From contig JASHSO010000125.1 of assembly GCA_030038715.1 (NCBI GenBank), forward strand, positions 1 through 7,129: a stretch of 7,129 nucleotides of DNA. The letters are read 5' to 3'. Below, one piece after another: positions 1 to 6,151 of the stretch; position 1 is the stretch's first letter, and each line of letters begins with the position of its first letter. Origin of the DNA: Streptosporangiaceae bacterium (GTDB lineage Bacteria > Actinomycetota > Actinomycetes > Streptosporangiales > Streptosporangiaceae). Position numbers and translations under genes: made by a program. Below the pieces are notes generated by a model, which made no database searches, had not been told where the DNA came from, and saw only the letters and a program-made list of their open reading frames with translations.

Positions 1-155
1 CCGCCCCGCCCGACTCGTCGGCGCGACTGGTCGCCTGCTGGCTGCAGGACGGCCGGCCGGACCGGCCGGACGAGCTGTCGCGGCCCGGCTCGGCGGCTGC
101 GGGCGGGCTGTCGGCAGCCGTGCCGGCCGTCGGCGACGGTGAGGTAGCGAGATGA
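1..155 (+). CDS. Oligopeptide/dipeptide-type ABC transporter ATP-binding protein (OppD/DppD-like), C-terminal fragment
   Basis: This is the 3' end of a gene that enters from the left edge. It reads in the frame beginning at base 3 and stops with TGA at 153-155. The visible residues begin APPDSSARLVACWLQDG. A short stretch ending in ACWL is the usual close of the oligo_HPY (oligopeptide/dipeptide transporter C-terminal) domain, and the next gene ends with a very similar AACWLR segment. After this motif comes a low-complexity Gly/Ala/Pro/Arg tail of about 35 residues. The Walker and signature motifs would lie upstream, outside the window. The stop overlaps the next start as ATGA. Adjacent paired ATPases are the rule in Opp/Dpp importers, so this is probably the first (OppD-type) ATPase. 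Because only about 50 codons are visible, the assignment rests on the closing motif and on gene order. Confidence 0.72.
   Translation, partial: APPDSSARLVACWLQDGRPDRPDELSRPGSAAAGGLSAAVPAVGDGEVAR
53..70 (+). repeat. Short in-frame tandem repeat, two 9-base units
   Basis: CCGGCCGGA occurs twice head to tail at 53-61 and 62-70, inside the C-terminal tail of the partial ATPase gene. It encodes a repeated Arg-Pro-Asp. Each unit also contains the palindrome CCGGCCGG. It looks like a small slippage duplication in a poorly conserved tail. Confidence 0.6.
138..144 (+). promoter_or_regulatory. Ribosome binding site of the OppF-like gene
   Basis: GGTGAGG lies seven bases before the ATG at 152, inside the end of the upstream ATPase gene. 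Together with the ATGA stop/start overlap it fixes this start. Confidence 0.6.
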
Positions 156-1213
156 CCACGCAGGACCGGGTGACCTCGCCGGCCCGCAGCGGGGCGACGG
201 CGGTACTGGCTGCCCGCGATCTCACCAAGCACTTCAAGGTGCACCGCAAGGTGCGCGGGACTACGATTCGCAGCGGCGTGGTGCACGCTGCCGAGGACAT
301 CAATCTGGAGCTGCACGCCGGCAAGGTAGCCGCAGTCGTGGGGGAGAGCGGCTCGGGGAAGACGACTGTGGCCAGGATGCTAGCCCGGCTCATCCCGCCG
401 ACCTCGGGCCAGATCGTCCTGAATGGCGAGCCCGTCGGACGCGGGCACGTGCACGACTACCGGCACCGGGTCCAGCTCGTGTTCCAGGACCCGTTCGCTT
501 CGCTGAACCCGGTGCACGACGTCCGCTACCACCTGTCGCGGGCGCTCAAGGTGCACCACAAGGCCCGCGGCCGGGAGGCCGTGGATGCCGGCGTGGCCGA
601 CCTGCTGGCGAAGGTGAAGCTGGAGCCCGCCAGCCAGTTCGTGCGCAAGCTGCCGCACGAGTTGTCGGGCGGCCAGCGTCAGCGGGTCGCGATCGCCAGG
701 GCGCTGGCTGCCGAGCCGTCGGTCCTGCTGGCGGACGAGCCGGTTTCGATGCTCGATGTGTCGATCCGGATCGGTGTGCTGAACCTGCTCGGCGAGCTTC
801 GCGACGCCGAGGGGATGGCGCTGCTCTATGTCACCCACGACATCGCTTCCGCCCGGTACTTCGCCGACACGGTGACCGTCATGTACGCGGGAAGGGTGGT
901 CGAGTCCGGCCCAAGCCTGGAGGTCACCGACCACCCGTCGCACCCTTACACCCAGCTGCTCCTCTCGGCAGCTCCCGACCCAGACCGCGCGAGCCCCGTG
1001 GTCATCAACGCGGGAACGATCCCGAGCTTGATCAACCCGCCGTCGGGCTGCAGGTTCCATCCTCGCTGCCCGTATGCCATGCCCATCTGCTCGACACAGA
1101 CTCCGCCCGACTTCGAGGTCGGCGCGGACCACACCGCAGCCTGCTGGCTGCGCCAGGTCGGCCAGGGCAGCCCGGCCGGCTCCCCGCTCCCCGCCGACCC
1201 CCCGTCATGTTGA
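152..1213 (+). CDS. Oligopeptide/dipeptide-type ABC transporter ATP-binding protein (OppF/DppF-like)
   Basis: This cytoplasmic ATPase subunit powers an Opp/Dpp-family importer. It has 353 residues, a normal length for the family. All nucleotide-binding motifs are intact: Walker A GESGSGKTT at about 64-72, Q-loop Gln112 in VFQDP, signature LSGGQRQR at 171-178, Walker B VLLADEP ending at 197 followed by the D-loop SMLD, and switch His229 in VTHD. The C-terminal part has the oligo_HPY domain, with PSHPYTQLLLSAAP and then a Cys-containing GCRFHPRCPYAMPIC segment closing in AACWLR. The ATG start is supported by GGTGAGG at 138-144, seven bases upstream, and overlaps the preceding stop as ATGA. The second-ATPase position and the PTSG...VFQDPFASLNP pattern favour OppF over OppD. 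The transported substrate cannot be read from the ATPase. The gene is followed directly by the binding-protein gene. Confidence 0.93.
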   Translation: MTTQDRVTSPARSGATAVLAARDLTKHFKVHRKVRGTTIRSGVVHAAEDINLELHAGKVAAVVGESGSGKTTVARMLARLIPPTSGQIVLNGEPVGRGHVHDYRHRVQLVFQDPFASLNPVHDVRYHLSRALKVHHKARGREAVDAGVADLLAKVKLEPASQFVRKLPHELSGGQRQRVAIARALAAEPSVLLADEPVSMLDVSIRIGVLNLLGELRDAEGMALLYVTHDIASARYFADTVTVMYAGRVVESGPSLEVTDHPSHPYTQLLLSAAPDPDRASPVVINAGTIPSLINPPSGCRFHPRCPYAMPICSTQTPPDFEVGADHTAACWLRQVGQGSPAGSPLPADPPSC

Positions 1214-1217
1214 TCCC

Positions 1218-1223
1218 GGAGGA
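1218..1223 (+). promoter_or_regulatory. Ribosome binding site selecting the GTG start of the binding protein
   Basis: GGAGGA at 1218-1223 is followed after four bases by an in-frame GTG at 1228. The alternative in-frame ATG at 1207 lies upstream of this site and would place it inside the coding sequence, so the site argues for the later start. Confidence 0.7.
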
Positions 1224-1227
1224 CAGT

Positions 1228-2919
1228 GTGAGACACAAGATCAAGATAGCCGGTGTAGCAGTCAGCGCTATCTCCCTAGCAGGCCTGGTGGCGGCCTGCG
1301 GCTCCTCGACGTCGCCGTCCACTACCTCGAGTGCCGCTAGCAGCGCGAAGAACACCATCACGATGGAAAGCAGCCCGACCGGAGTGCTGGTCAGGAACTT
1401 CAACCCGTATGTCAGTGGCGCCGAGGGGAACGTCCTCGGGCTCACCGACATGATCAACGAACCGCTCCTGCAGTTTGACCTGCTGAAGCCGGGCGTCTAC
1501 TACCCGTGGCTGGCGACAAGCTACGCGTGGTCCAACTCCGGCAAGACGCTCACGTTCACGCTGCGCAGCGGGGTCAAGTACACCAACGGCGACCCGTTCA
1601 ACGCCGCCGACGTGGCGTTCGTCTTCAACATGCTCAAGAAGTACCCCACCATGAACGGAAGCGGGCTGCCCATCGCCAGCGCGACTGCGCCGAACGCCAC
1701 GACGGCCGTCGTCAACTTCACGTCGGCGCAGTACGCGGCGTTCTACAACATCGCCAACACACCGATGGTGCCGGAGGCGGTCTGGAGCAAGATCTCCAAC
1801 CCGTCGACCTACACCGACCCGACGCCGATCGGGACCGGTCCGTATGAGTTCGACTCGTTCTCGACCGGCGGCGTGCTGCTGAAGAAGAACCCGAGTTACT
1901 GGCAGCCCGGCAAGCCGAAGGTCGCCTACCTCGACTTCCCGGCCTACGACTCCAACACCACAGCCAACCTGGCACTGGAGAATGGCTCGCTGACCTGGGG
2001 CGGCAACTTCGTCAGCGACATCAAGACGGCCTTCCTCGCCAAGAGCTCGAACTACCACGTCTGGGACGCGCCACTGCAGACCGAGACGATCATCCCCAAC
2101 CTGACCGTGTGGCCGTGGACCGACTTGGCCGTCCGCCAGGCCGTGTCTGCGGGCATCGACCGGACGGTCATCTCCGCCGACGGCGAGGACGGCCAGCAGC
2201 CGCCTGCCACCCAGCCAGGGTCGCTGACGCTGCTCACGCTGCCCACCGACTCCAGCTACCTGACGCCGCAGACGTCGGGGGCGGCCTACACCGCGACCTA
2301 CAACACGAACGCTGCCAAGTCGATCCTGGAGAAGGCCGGCTTCAAGATGCACAGCAACGGCTTCTTCTACCTGGGCAACAAGGAACTCGCGTTCACGCTG
2401 ACAGACCCGTCCTCCTACACCGACTTCGACGATGACAACGCGATCATGGCATCGGAGTTGAAGGCCGCGGGCATGGACGTGACCGTGCAGCAGGTCTCGG
2501 TGAACGCCTGGAACGCGGACCTGGCCGACGGGCACTTCTCGGCGACCTCGCACTGGGGCACCGGCGGCACGAGCCCGTACTACGACTACAACGGCTACCT
2601 CAACAGCGCCCTGACCGCGCCGATCGGCAAGACTGCAGTCGGTGACTACGAGCGCTTCTACAGCAAGGCGGCGGATGCCGACCTCGCCGCGTTCGCGGGC
2701 ACGACCAGCAGCACGGCGCAGAAGGCAGACATCGTGGCCCTGGAGAAGATCGTGGCCACCCAGCTCCCAGTGATCCCGATCTTCTACGGCGTGGCCTGGG
2801 ACGAGTACAACACGACGAACTTCACCGGATGGCCGGGCCCGAGCAACGAGTACGCGCCGGGCGAGCCGAGCGGGCCGTTCAACGAGTACACCGTGCTGCA
2901 GATCACGCCGAAGAGCTAG
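1228..2919 (+). CDS. Family-5 extracellular solute-binding lipoprotein of an Opp/Dpp-type ABC importer
   Basis: This membrane-anchored receptor captures the substrate outside the cell and delivers it to the permease. From the GTG at 1228 it has 563 residues, typical for SBP_bac_5 proteins. The N-terminus is a clean lipoprotein signal: basic RHKIK, a hydrophobic stretch, then lipobox VAAC with the lipidated Cys at residue 24. A Ser/Thr-rich linker follows. The family signature covers roughly 108-135 (TLTFTLRSGVKYTNGDPFNAADVAFVF), preceded by EPLLQFD and PWLATSYAWS. An upstream in-frame ATG at 1207 would add seven residues (MLIPEDS) before the basic region and put the GGAGGA site inside the gene, so I prefer 1228. 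Family-5 proteins bind peptides, but some bind oligosaccharides, opines or nickel. The sugar-type enzyme genes downstream make a carbohydrate-like ligand plausible, though not shown. The gene ends with TAG at 2917-2919. Confidence 0.93.
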   Translation: MRHKIKIAGVAVSAISLAGLVAACGSSTSPSTTSSAASSAKNTITMESSPTGVLVRNFNPYVSGAEGNVLGLTDMINEPLLQFDLLKPGVYYPWLATSYAWSNSGKTLTFTLRSGVKYTNGDPFNAADVAFVFNMLKKYPTMNGSGLPIASATAPNATTAVVNFTSAQYAAFYNIANTPMVPEAVWSKISNPSTYTDPTPIGTGPYEFDSFSTGGVLLKKNPSYWQPGKPKVAYLDFPAYDSNTTANLALENGSLTWGGNFVSDIKTAFLAKSSNYHVWDAPLQTETIIPNLTVWPWTDLAVRQAVSAGIDRTVISADGEDGQQPPATQPGSLTLLTLPTDSSYLTPQTSGAAYTATYNTNAAKSILEKAGFKMHSNGFFYLGNKELAFTLTDPSSYTDFDDDNAIMASELKAAGMDVTVQQVSVNAWNADLADGHFSATSHWGTGGTSPYYDYNGYLNSALTAPIGKTAVGDYERFYSKAADADLAAFAGTTSSTAQKADIVALEKIVATQLPVIPIFYGVAWDEYNTTNFTGWPGPSNEYAPGEPSGPFNEYTVLQITPKS

Positions 2920-2925
2920 GAGGAG
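2919..2925 (+). promoter_or_regulatory. Strong Shine-Dalgarno-like sequence with no well-placed start in the expected frame
   Basis: GGAGGAG begins at the last base of the binding-protein stop codon. The nearest ATG, at 2939 (13 bases away), opens an 81-codon reading frame that looks like a frame shadow. The only conventional in-frame start for the oxidoreductase is the ATG at 2997, 71 bases away. The 77-base gap after the stop also contains a possible small hairpin with arms at 2970-2974 and 2983-2987 and an 8-base loop, close to the real start. I see no convincing promoter or terminator here. Confidence 0.45.
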
Positions 2926-2996
2926 AACAGGTATAGGCATGCTGGTCCGGCCTCGGCGCCATCGCCCGGGGCCGGGCCGGCACGGCCATTTCTGCC

Positions 2997-4187
2997 ATGA
3001 CTGCGACTGCAGCCTCCTCCGCTACCGGCCGGCGCACCCTGCGGATCGCGCTGAACGGCGTGACCGGCCGGATGGGCTACCGTCAGCACCTGGTTGGCTC
3101 GATACTCGCGATCCGCGAGCGCGGCGGACTGCCGCTACCGGGGGGCGAGATCGTCTGGCCAGAGCCTGTGCTGGTCGGCCGTGACGCCGGGAAGGTCGCG
3201 GCCATCGCGGCCAGGCACGGGCTTTCGGAGTGGACGACGTCGCTAGCCGAGGCTCTCGGGGACACCGAGGTGTACTTCGACGCGCAGGCGACTTCGGTCC
3301 GAGCGGCCGCCATCCGGTCCGCCGTCGCGGCGGGCAAGCACGTGTACGCCGAGAAACCGCTCGCCGGCTCACTGGCCGAGGCCATGGAGCTGGTCCGGCT
3401 GGCCAGCGCGGCCGGCGTGCGCTGCGGTGTCGTCCAGGACAAGCTGTTCCTGCCCGGAATGATCAAGCTCCGGCGACTTGTCGAGGGCGGCGTGCTCGGC
3501 AGGATCCTGTCGGTGCGAGGAGAGTTCGGGTACTGGGTGTTCGAGGGCGACTGGCAGCCCGCCCAGCGCCCGAGCTGGAACTACCGCGCGGAGGACGGCG
3601 GCGGCATCGTACTGGACATGTTCCCGCACTGGCGTTACCTGCTGGACTACCTCGTAGCACCGGTCCGCTCGGTGTACGCGGTCGCGGCAACGCACATCCC
3701 GGTCAGGTACGACGAGGCCGGGAAACGCTACGACGTTACGGCCGACGACGCGGCGTACGCGGTATTCGAGCTCGACGGTGGCGCGATCGCACAGGTGAAC
3801 TCCTCGTGGGCAGTCCGCGTTCACCGGGACGAGCTGGTCGAGTTCCAGGTCGACGGCACCGACGCGAGCGCGGTAGCCGGACTGCACGGCTGCTGGCTGC
3901 AGCACCGGGGCGGCACCCCGCGCCCACGGTGGGACCCGGACTCGCCGGTCACCGACGACTTCAGGTCGCAGTGGCAGCCGGTGCCCGACAACGCCGCTGC
4001 CGCAGTGGTACCGGGTGGGTCCGCTGCCTTCCGCGCGCAGTGGGAGCAGTTCCTGGCGCACGTCGTGGCCGGCACGCCGTACCGGGGTGACTTCCTCGAC
4101 GGCGCCAGGGGAGTTCAGCTGGCCGAGCTCGGCATGGCGTCGTGGCGGGAGGGCCGCAGGCTGGACGTGCCGGCCCTGCTGCCATGA
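2997..4187 (+). CDS. Gfo/Idh/MocA-family NAD(P)-dependent oxidoreductase (sugar or cyclitol type)
   Basis: This is a predicted cytoplasmic dehydrogenase of 396 residues that would oxidise or reduce a hydroxyl/keto group on a sugar-like substrate. The N-terminal Rossmann fold starts at RIALNGVTGRMGY, with glycines 21, 24 and 27. The family motif EKP is at 119-121 (YAEKPLAGS), where Lys120 is the usual catalytic lysine. The C-terminal domain carries GGGIVLDMFPHW, with Asp207 and His211 in the positions of the usual Asp-x-x-x-His catalytic pair. The first glycine motif, GVTGRMG, resembles DapB/short-chain types more than the common GxGxxA. The ATG at 2997 is the only ATG, GTG or TTG start downstream of an in-frame TAG at 2934 and upstream of the Rossmann motif, but it has no good ribosome site directly before it. 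The stop overlaps the next gene as ATGA. The neighbours suggest it acts with a DUF993 protein and a TIM-barrel isomerase. The substrate is unknown. Confidence 0.9.
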   Translation: MTATAASSATGRRTLRIALNGVTGRMGYRQHLVGSILAIRERGGLPLPGGEIVWPEPVLVGRDAGKVAAIAARHGLSEWTTSLAEALGDTEVYFDAQATSVRAAAIRSAVAAGKHVYAEKPLAGSLAEAMELVRLASAAGVRCGVVQDKLFLPGMIKLRRLVEGGVLGRILSVRGEFGYWVFEGDWQPAQRPSWNYRAEDGGGIVLDMFPHWRYLLDYLVAPVRSVYAVAATHIPVRYDEAGKRYDVTADDAAYAVFELDGGAIAQVNSSWAVRVHRDELVEFQVDGTDASAVAGLHGCWLQHRGGTPRPRWDPDSPVTDDFRSQWQPVPDNAAAAVVPGGSAAFRAQWEQFLAHVVAGTPYRGDFLDGARGVQLAELGMASWREGRRLDVPALLP

Positions 4188-5266
4188 CGGTGCCTTCCCA
4201 TGGCTACGACCCCGACGAGCGGGTCGCGCTCGCGGCCGCGCACGTGGTGGCCGATCCCGGGGCCGAGCACGGCCCGGGCCAGCCTGCCAGGCTGGACTGG
4301 GACGCGACGCTGGCGTTCCGGCACCACCTTTGGCGGCTCGGGCTCGGAGTCGCCGACGCGATGGACACTGCCCAGCGCGGCAGAGGCCTGGACTGGCCGG
4401 CCGCGCGGGAGCTGATCATCCGCTCCGGCCGCGAGGCGGCCAGCGTGGGCGGGCTGCTCGCATGCGGGGCGGGCGCTGATCACCGCACGGCAGGCGGCCT
4501 TGACGCGATCCGGACCGCATATGCCGAGCAGGCCGAGGTCGTCGAGACGGCGGGGGCCCAGGTCGTGCTCCTGGCGAGCCGTGCGCTCGCCGCGATCGCC
4601 CGTGGGCCCGACGACTACGCCAGGGTGTACGGCTGGCTGCTCGATCAGGTCAGCGGCCCGGTGATCCTGCACTGGCTAGGCCCCGCATTCGATCCCGCGC
4701 TGTCCGGCTACTGGGGATCGTCAGACCTGGATTCGGCAGCCGGCACGCTACTGTCGATCGTGGCCGAGCACCCGGCCAAGGTGGCCGGCATCAAGCTGTC
4801 GCTGCTGGATGCCGGCCGGGAGATTGCGATCAGGCGGGCGCTGCCTCCCGGGGTGCGCCTGTACACCGGCGACGACTACCACTACGTGCGTCTCATCAGG
4901 GGGGACCGGGTGGGGCACAGCGACGCACTGCTGGGGGTACTCGACCCGATCGCGGTACGGGCCGCGCCGGCGCTGCGCGCGCTGGCCGCTGGTGACACGC
5001 GCCGCTACGACGAGCTGCTCGCACCGACTGTTCCCTTGGCCAGGCACCTGTTCGCGCCGCCGGTTCCGCACTACACCACGGGCATCACGTTCCTGGCCTG
5101 GCTGGCCGGTCACCAGCAGCACTTCGTGATGCTGCGCGGCGAGCAGACCGCCCGCTCGGCCAGGCACCTGAGGCGCCTGCACAAGCTCGCGCTCGCGGCG
5201 GGCGTGCTGCCTGACCCGGACCTGGCGGCCCGCAGGGCCGCCAGGGTGGATGACCTGGCGCCATGA
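4184..5266 (+). CDS. DUF993 protein, DapA-like (dihydrodipicolinate synthase/aldolase fold) TIM barrel
   Basis: The protein has 360 residues from the ATG at 4184, which overlaps the previous stop as ATGA. A GTG at 4142 would add 14 low-complexity residues and is less likely. The N-terminal block AFRHHLWRLGLGVADAMDTAQRGRGLDW is characteristic of DUF993 proteins as I remember the family. The fold looks like the class I aldolase/DapA group: GIKLSLLD places Lys204 where DapA enzymes carry the Schiff-base lysine, and LYTGDDYHY (Gly229-Asp230-Asp231) matches the following S/TGDD segment. The strand that normally carries the YNxP tyrosine reads PVILHWLGP instead, with His163-Trp164. A lysine-dependent aldolase or lyase acting on a keto-sugar-type intermediate is therefore plausible, but to my knowledge no reaction is established for the family. 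It is probably cytoplasmic, with no signal peptide. There is no strong ribosome site, so translation is probably coupled to the upstream gene. Some databases label such proteins dihydrodipicolinate synthase family. Confidence 0.87.
   Translation: MTVPSHGYDPDERVALAAAHVVADPGAEHGPGQPARLDWDATLAFRHHLWRLGLGVADAMDTAQRGRGLDWPAARELIIRSGREAASVGGLLACGAGADHRTAGGLDAIRTAYAEQAEVVETAGAQVVLLASRALAAIARGPDDYARVYGWLLDQVSGPVILHWLGPAFDPALSGYWGSSDLDSAAGTLLSIVAEHPAKVAGIKLSLLDAGREIAIRRALPPGVRLYTGDDYHYVRLIRGDRVGHSDALLGVLDPIAVRAAPALRALAAGDTRRYDELLAPTVPLARHLFAPPVPHYTTGITFLAWLAGHQQHFVMLRGEQTARSARHLRRLHKLALAAGVLPDPDLAARRAARVDDLAP
5221..5260 (+). promoter_or_regulatory. Overlapping, mutually exclusive inverted repeats before the isomerase start
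   Basis: A perfect 10-base inverted repeat has arms at 5221-5230 (CCTGGCGGCC) and 5236-5245 (GGCCGCCAGG) around the 5-base loop CGCAG. The 3' arm also pairs perfectly over seven bases (CGCCAGG, 5239-5245) with CCTGGCG at 5254-5260, leaving an 8-base loop. The second hairpin ends two bases before the ATG at 5263 and includes the only SD-like bases (GGGTGG, 5244-5249). Both sit in the last codons of the DUF993 gene. The pairing is read directly from the sequence; any regulatory role is inference, and chance stems are common in GC-rich coding DNA. Confidence 0.4.
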
Positions 5267-6108
5267 CTCCCGACCCCGCCTGGCGGCTCTCGCTCAACCA
5301 GGCGACCACCAGACCCTTGCGGCTCGAGCAGGTGGTGCGGTGCTGCGCAGAGGCCGGGCTGCAGGGTATCGGGCTGTGGCGGGAAAGTGTGGACGAGGCA
5401 GGGACGCAGCGGGCGGCCCGGCTGGTCCGGCGGGCCGGGCTCACTGTCACGAGCCTGTGCCGGGGCGGCTTCCTGACCGATGCCACCAGCGCCGGCCGGG
5501 CCGCCGCCATCGAGGACAACCGGCGCGCGATCGAGCAGGCAGCGCTGGTCGGCGCGCCAGTGCTCGTGCTTGTGTGCGGGGGTGTGCCCGCCGGGAGCCG
5601 TGATCTGGCAGGGGCACGGCAGATGGTCAGCGACGGCATAGCCGAGCTTGTCGCCGATGCCAAAGCTCACGGGGTGCGGCTAGCGATCGAGCCGCTGCAC
5701 CCGATGTTCTGCGCGGACCGCTCGGTTGTCAGCACGCTCGCGCAGGCACTGGCCATGGCCGATCGGTTCCCTTCGGCGCTGGTCGGAGTGATGCTGGATG
5801 CCTACCACGTGTGGTGGGACCCGGACCTGGACGACTCGCTAGCGCAGGCCGGCCAGCGGCTGGCCGGCTTCCAGCTCTCGGACTGGGTGCTCCCGCTGCC
5901 CGCGGACACGCTACTCGGGCGCGGGCACATCGGCGACGGATGCATCGACTTCCGCGGGCTCGACAGCGCGATGCGGACCGCCGGCTATGACGGCTGGACG
6001 GAAGTCGAGATCTTCAACGAGGCTGTCTGGAAAGCACCAGGCCGGCAGACCCTGCAGACGGTGGTCGAGCGATACCGGCTGCACGTAGCGTCGCCTGGTG
6101 CACCTTGA
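5263..6108 (+). CDS. Sugar phosphate isomerase/epimerase-like TIM-barrel protein (AP endonuclease 2 / xylose isomerase-like fold)
   Basis: This protein has 281 residues, normal for IolE/epimerase-type TIM barrels that rearrange keto-sugars or cyclitols with a divalent metal. Expected metal ligands are visible: Glu143 in LAIEPLHP, Asp179 in MLDAYHVWW with His182 nearby, and Glu249 in WTEVEIF. The strand that usually supplies a metal His reads GFQLSDW, so Gln204 is at or close to that position. RGHIGDGCIDF (His222, Asp225) is the usual loop before the last strands, followed by the partner-like FRGLDSAMRTAGYDGW helix. The ATG overlaps the preceding TGA as ATGA, so translation is probably coupled. 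It is the last gene of the enzyme trio; its stop (6106-6108) lies within a predicted -35 element for the next gene. An isomerase, epimerase, dehydratase or a lyase on a 3-keto sugar would all fit the fold. The exact reaction is unknown. Confidence 0.88.
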   Translation: MTPDPAWRLSLNQATTRPLRLEQVVRCCAEAGLQGIGLWRESVDEAGTQRAARLVRRAGLTVTSLCRGGFLTDATSAGRAAAIEDNRRAIEQAALVGAPVLVLVCGGVPAGSRDLAGARQMVSDGIAELVADAKAHGVRLAIEPLHPMFCADRSVVSTLAQALAMADRFPSALVGVMLDAYHVWWDPDLDDSLAQAGQRLAGFQLSDWVLPLPADTLLGRGHIGDGCIDFRGLDSAMRTAGYDGWTEVEIFNEAVWKAPGRQTLQTVVERYRLHVASPGAP

Positions 6109-6134
6109 CCGGTGCTGAAGACTCGTCCTAGTAT
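6105..6134 (+). promoter_or_regulatory. Predicted housekeeping-sigma promoter for the second oxidoreductase
   Basis: TTGACC at 6105-6110 is one base off the -35 consensus TTGACA. After an 18-base spacer comes TAGTAT at 6129-6134, a good actinobacterial -10 (TAnnnT form). Transcription would start near 6141, giving a leader of almost 90 bases. The -35 overlaps the stop codon of the upstream gene. The prediction is from sequence similarity alone. Confidence 0.55.
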
Positions 6135-6151
6135 CGCATCGATTGTTCCAA

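Noticed and set aside
1276..2940. Long minus-strand open frame (554 codons) opposite the binding-protein gene
   Set aside because: It mirrors a strongly supported gene, is dominated by Arg, Val and Gly as GC-rich antisense frames are, and shows no recognisable domain.
2920..2996. Possible promoter (TATAGG at 2932-2937) or terminator in the gap after the binding-protein gene
   Set aside because: There is no -35-like sequence at the right distance. The GC-rich pairing (2970-2974 with 2983-2987) is only five bases and has no T-run, so it is not a convincing terminator.
2939..3184. 81-codon frame starting at ATG 2939 behind the GGAGGAG site
   Set aside because: The product is Arg/Pro-rich, without a domain, and mostly overlaps the oxidoreductase in another frame. 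A short leader peptide remains possible and is noted as a finding, but I do not call a gene.
4142..4183. Earlier GTG start for the DUF993 protein
   Set aside because: It would add 14 Gly/Ala/Pro-rich residues overlapping the previous gene more deeply. The ATGA overlap at 4184 matches the junction style of the neighbours and the family N-terminus.
5085..5670. Overlapping minus-strand frames across the DUF993/isomerase junction
   Set aside because: They are Arg/Ala/Ser- or Pro-rich shadow translations opposite two well-supported genes.
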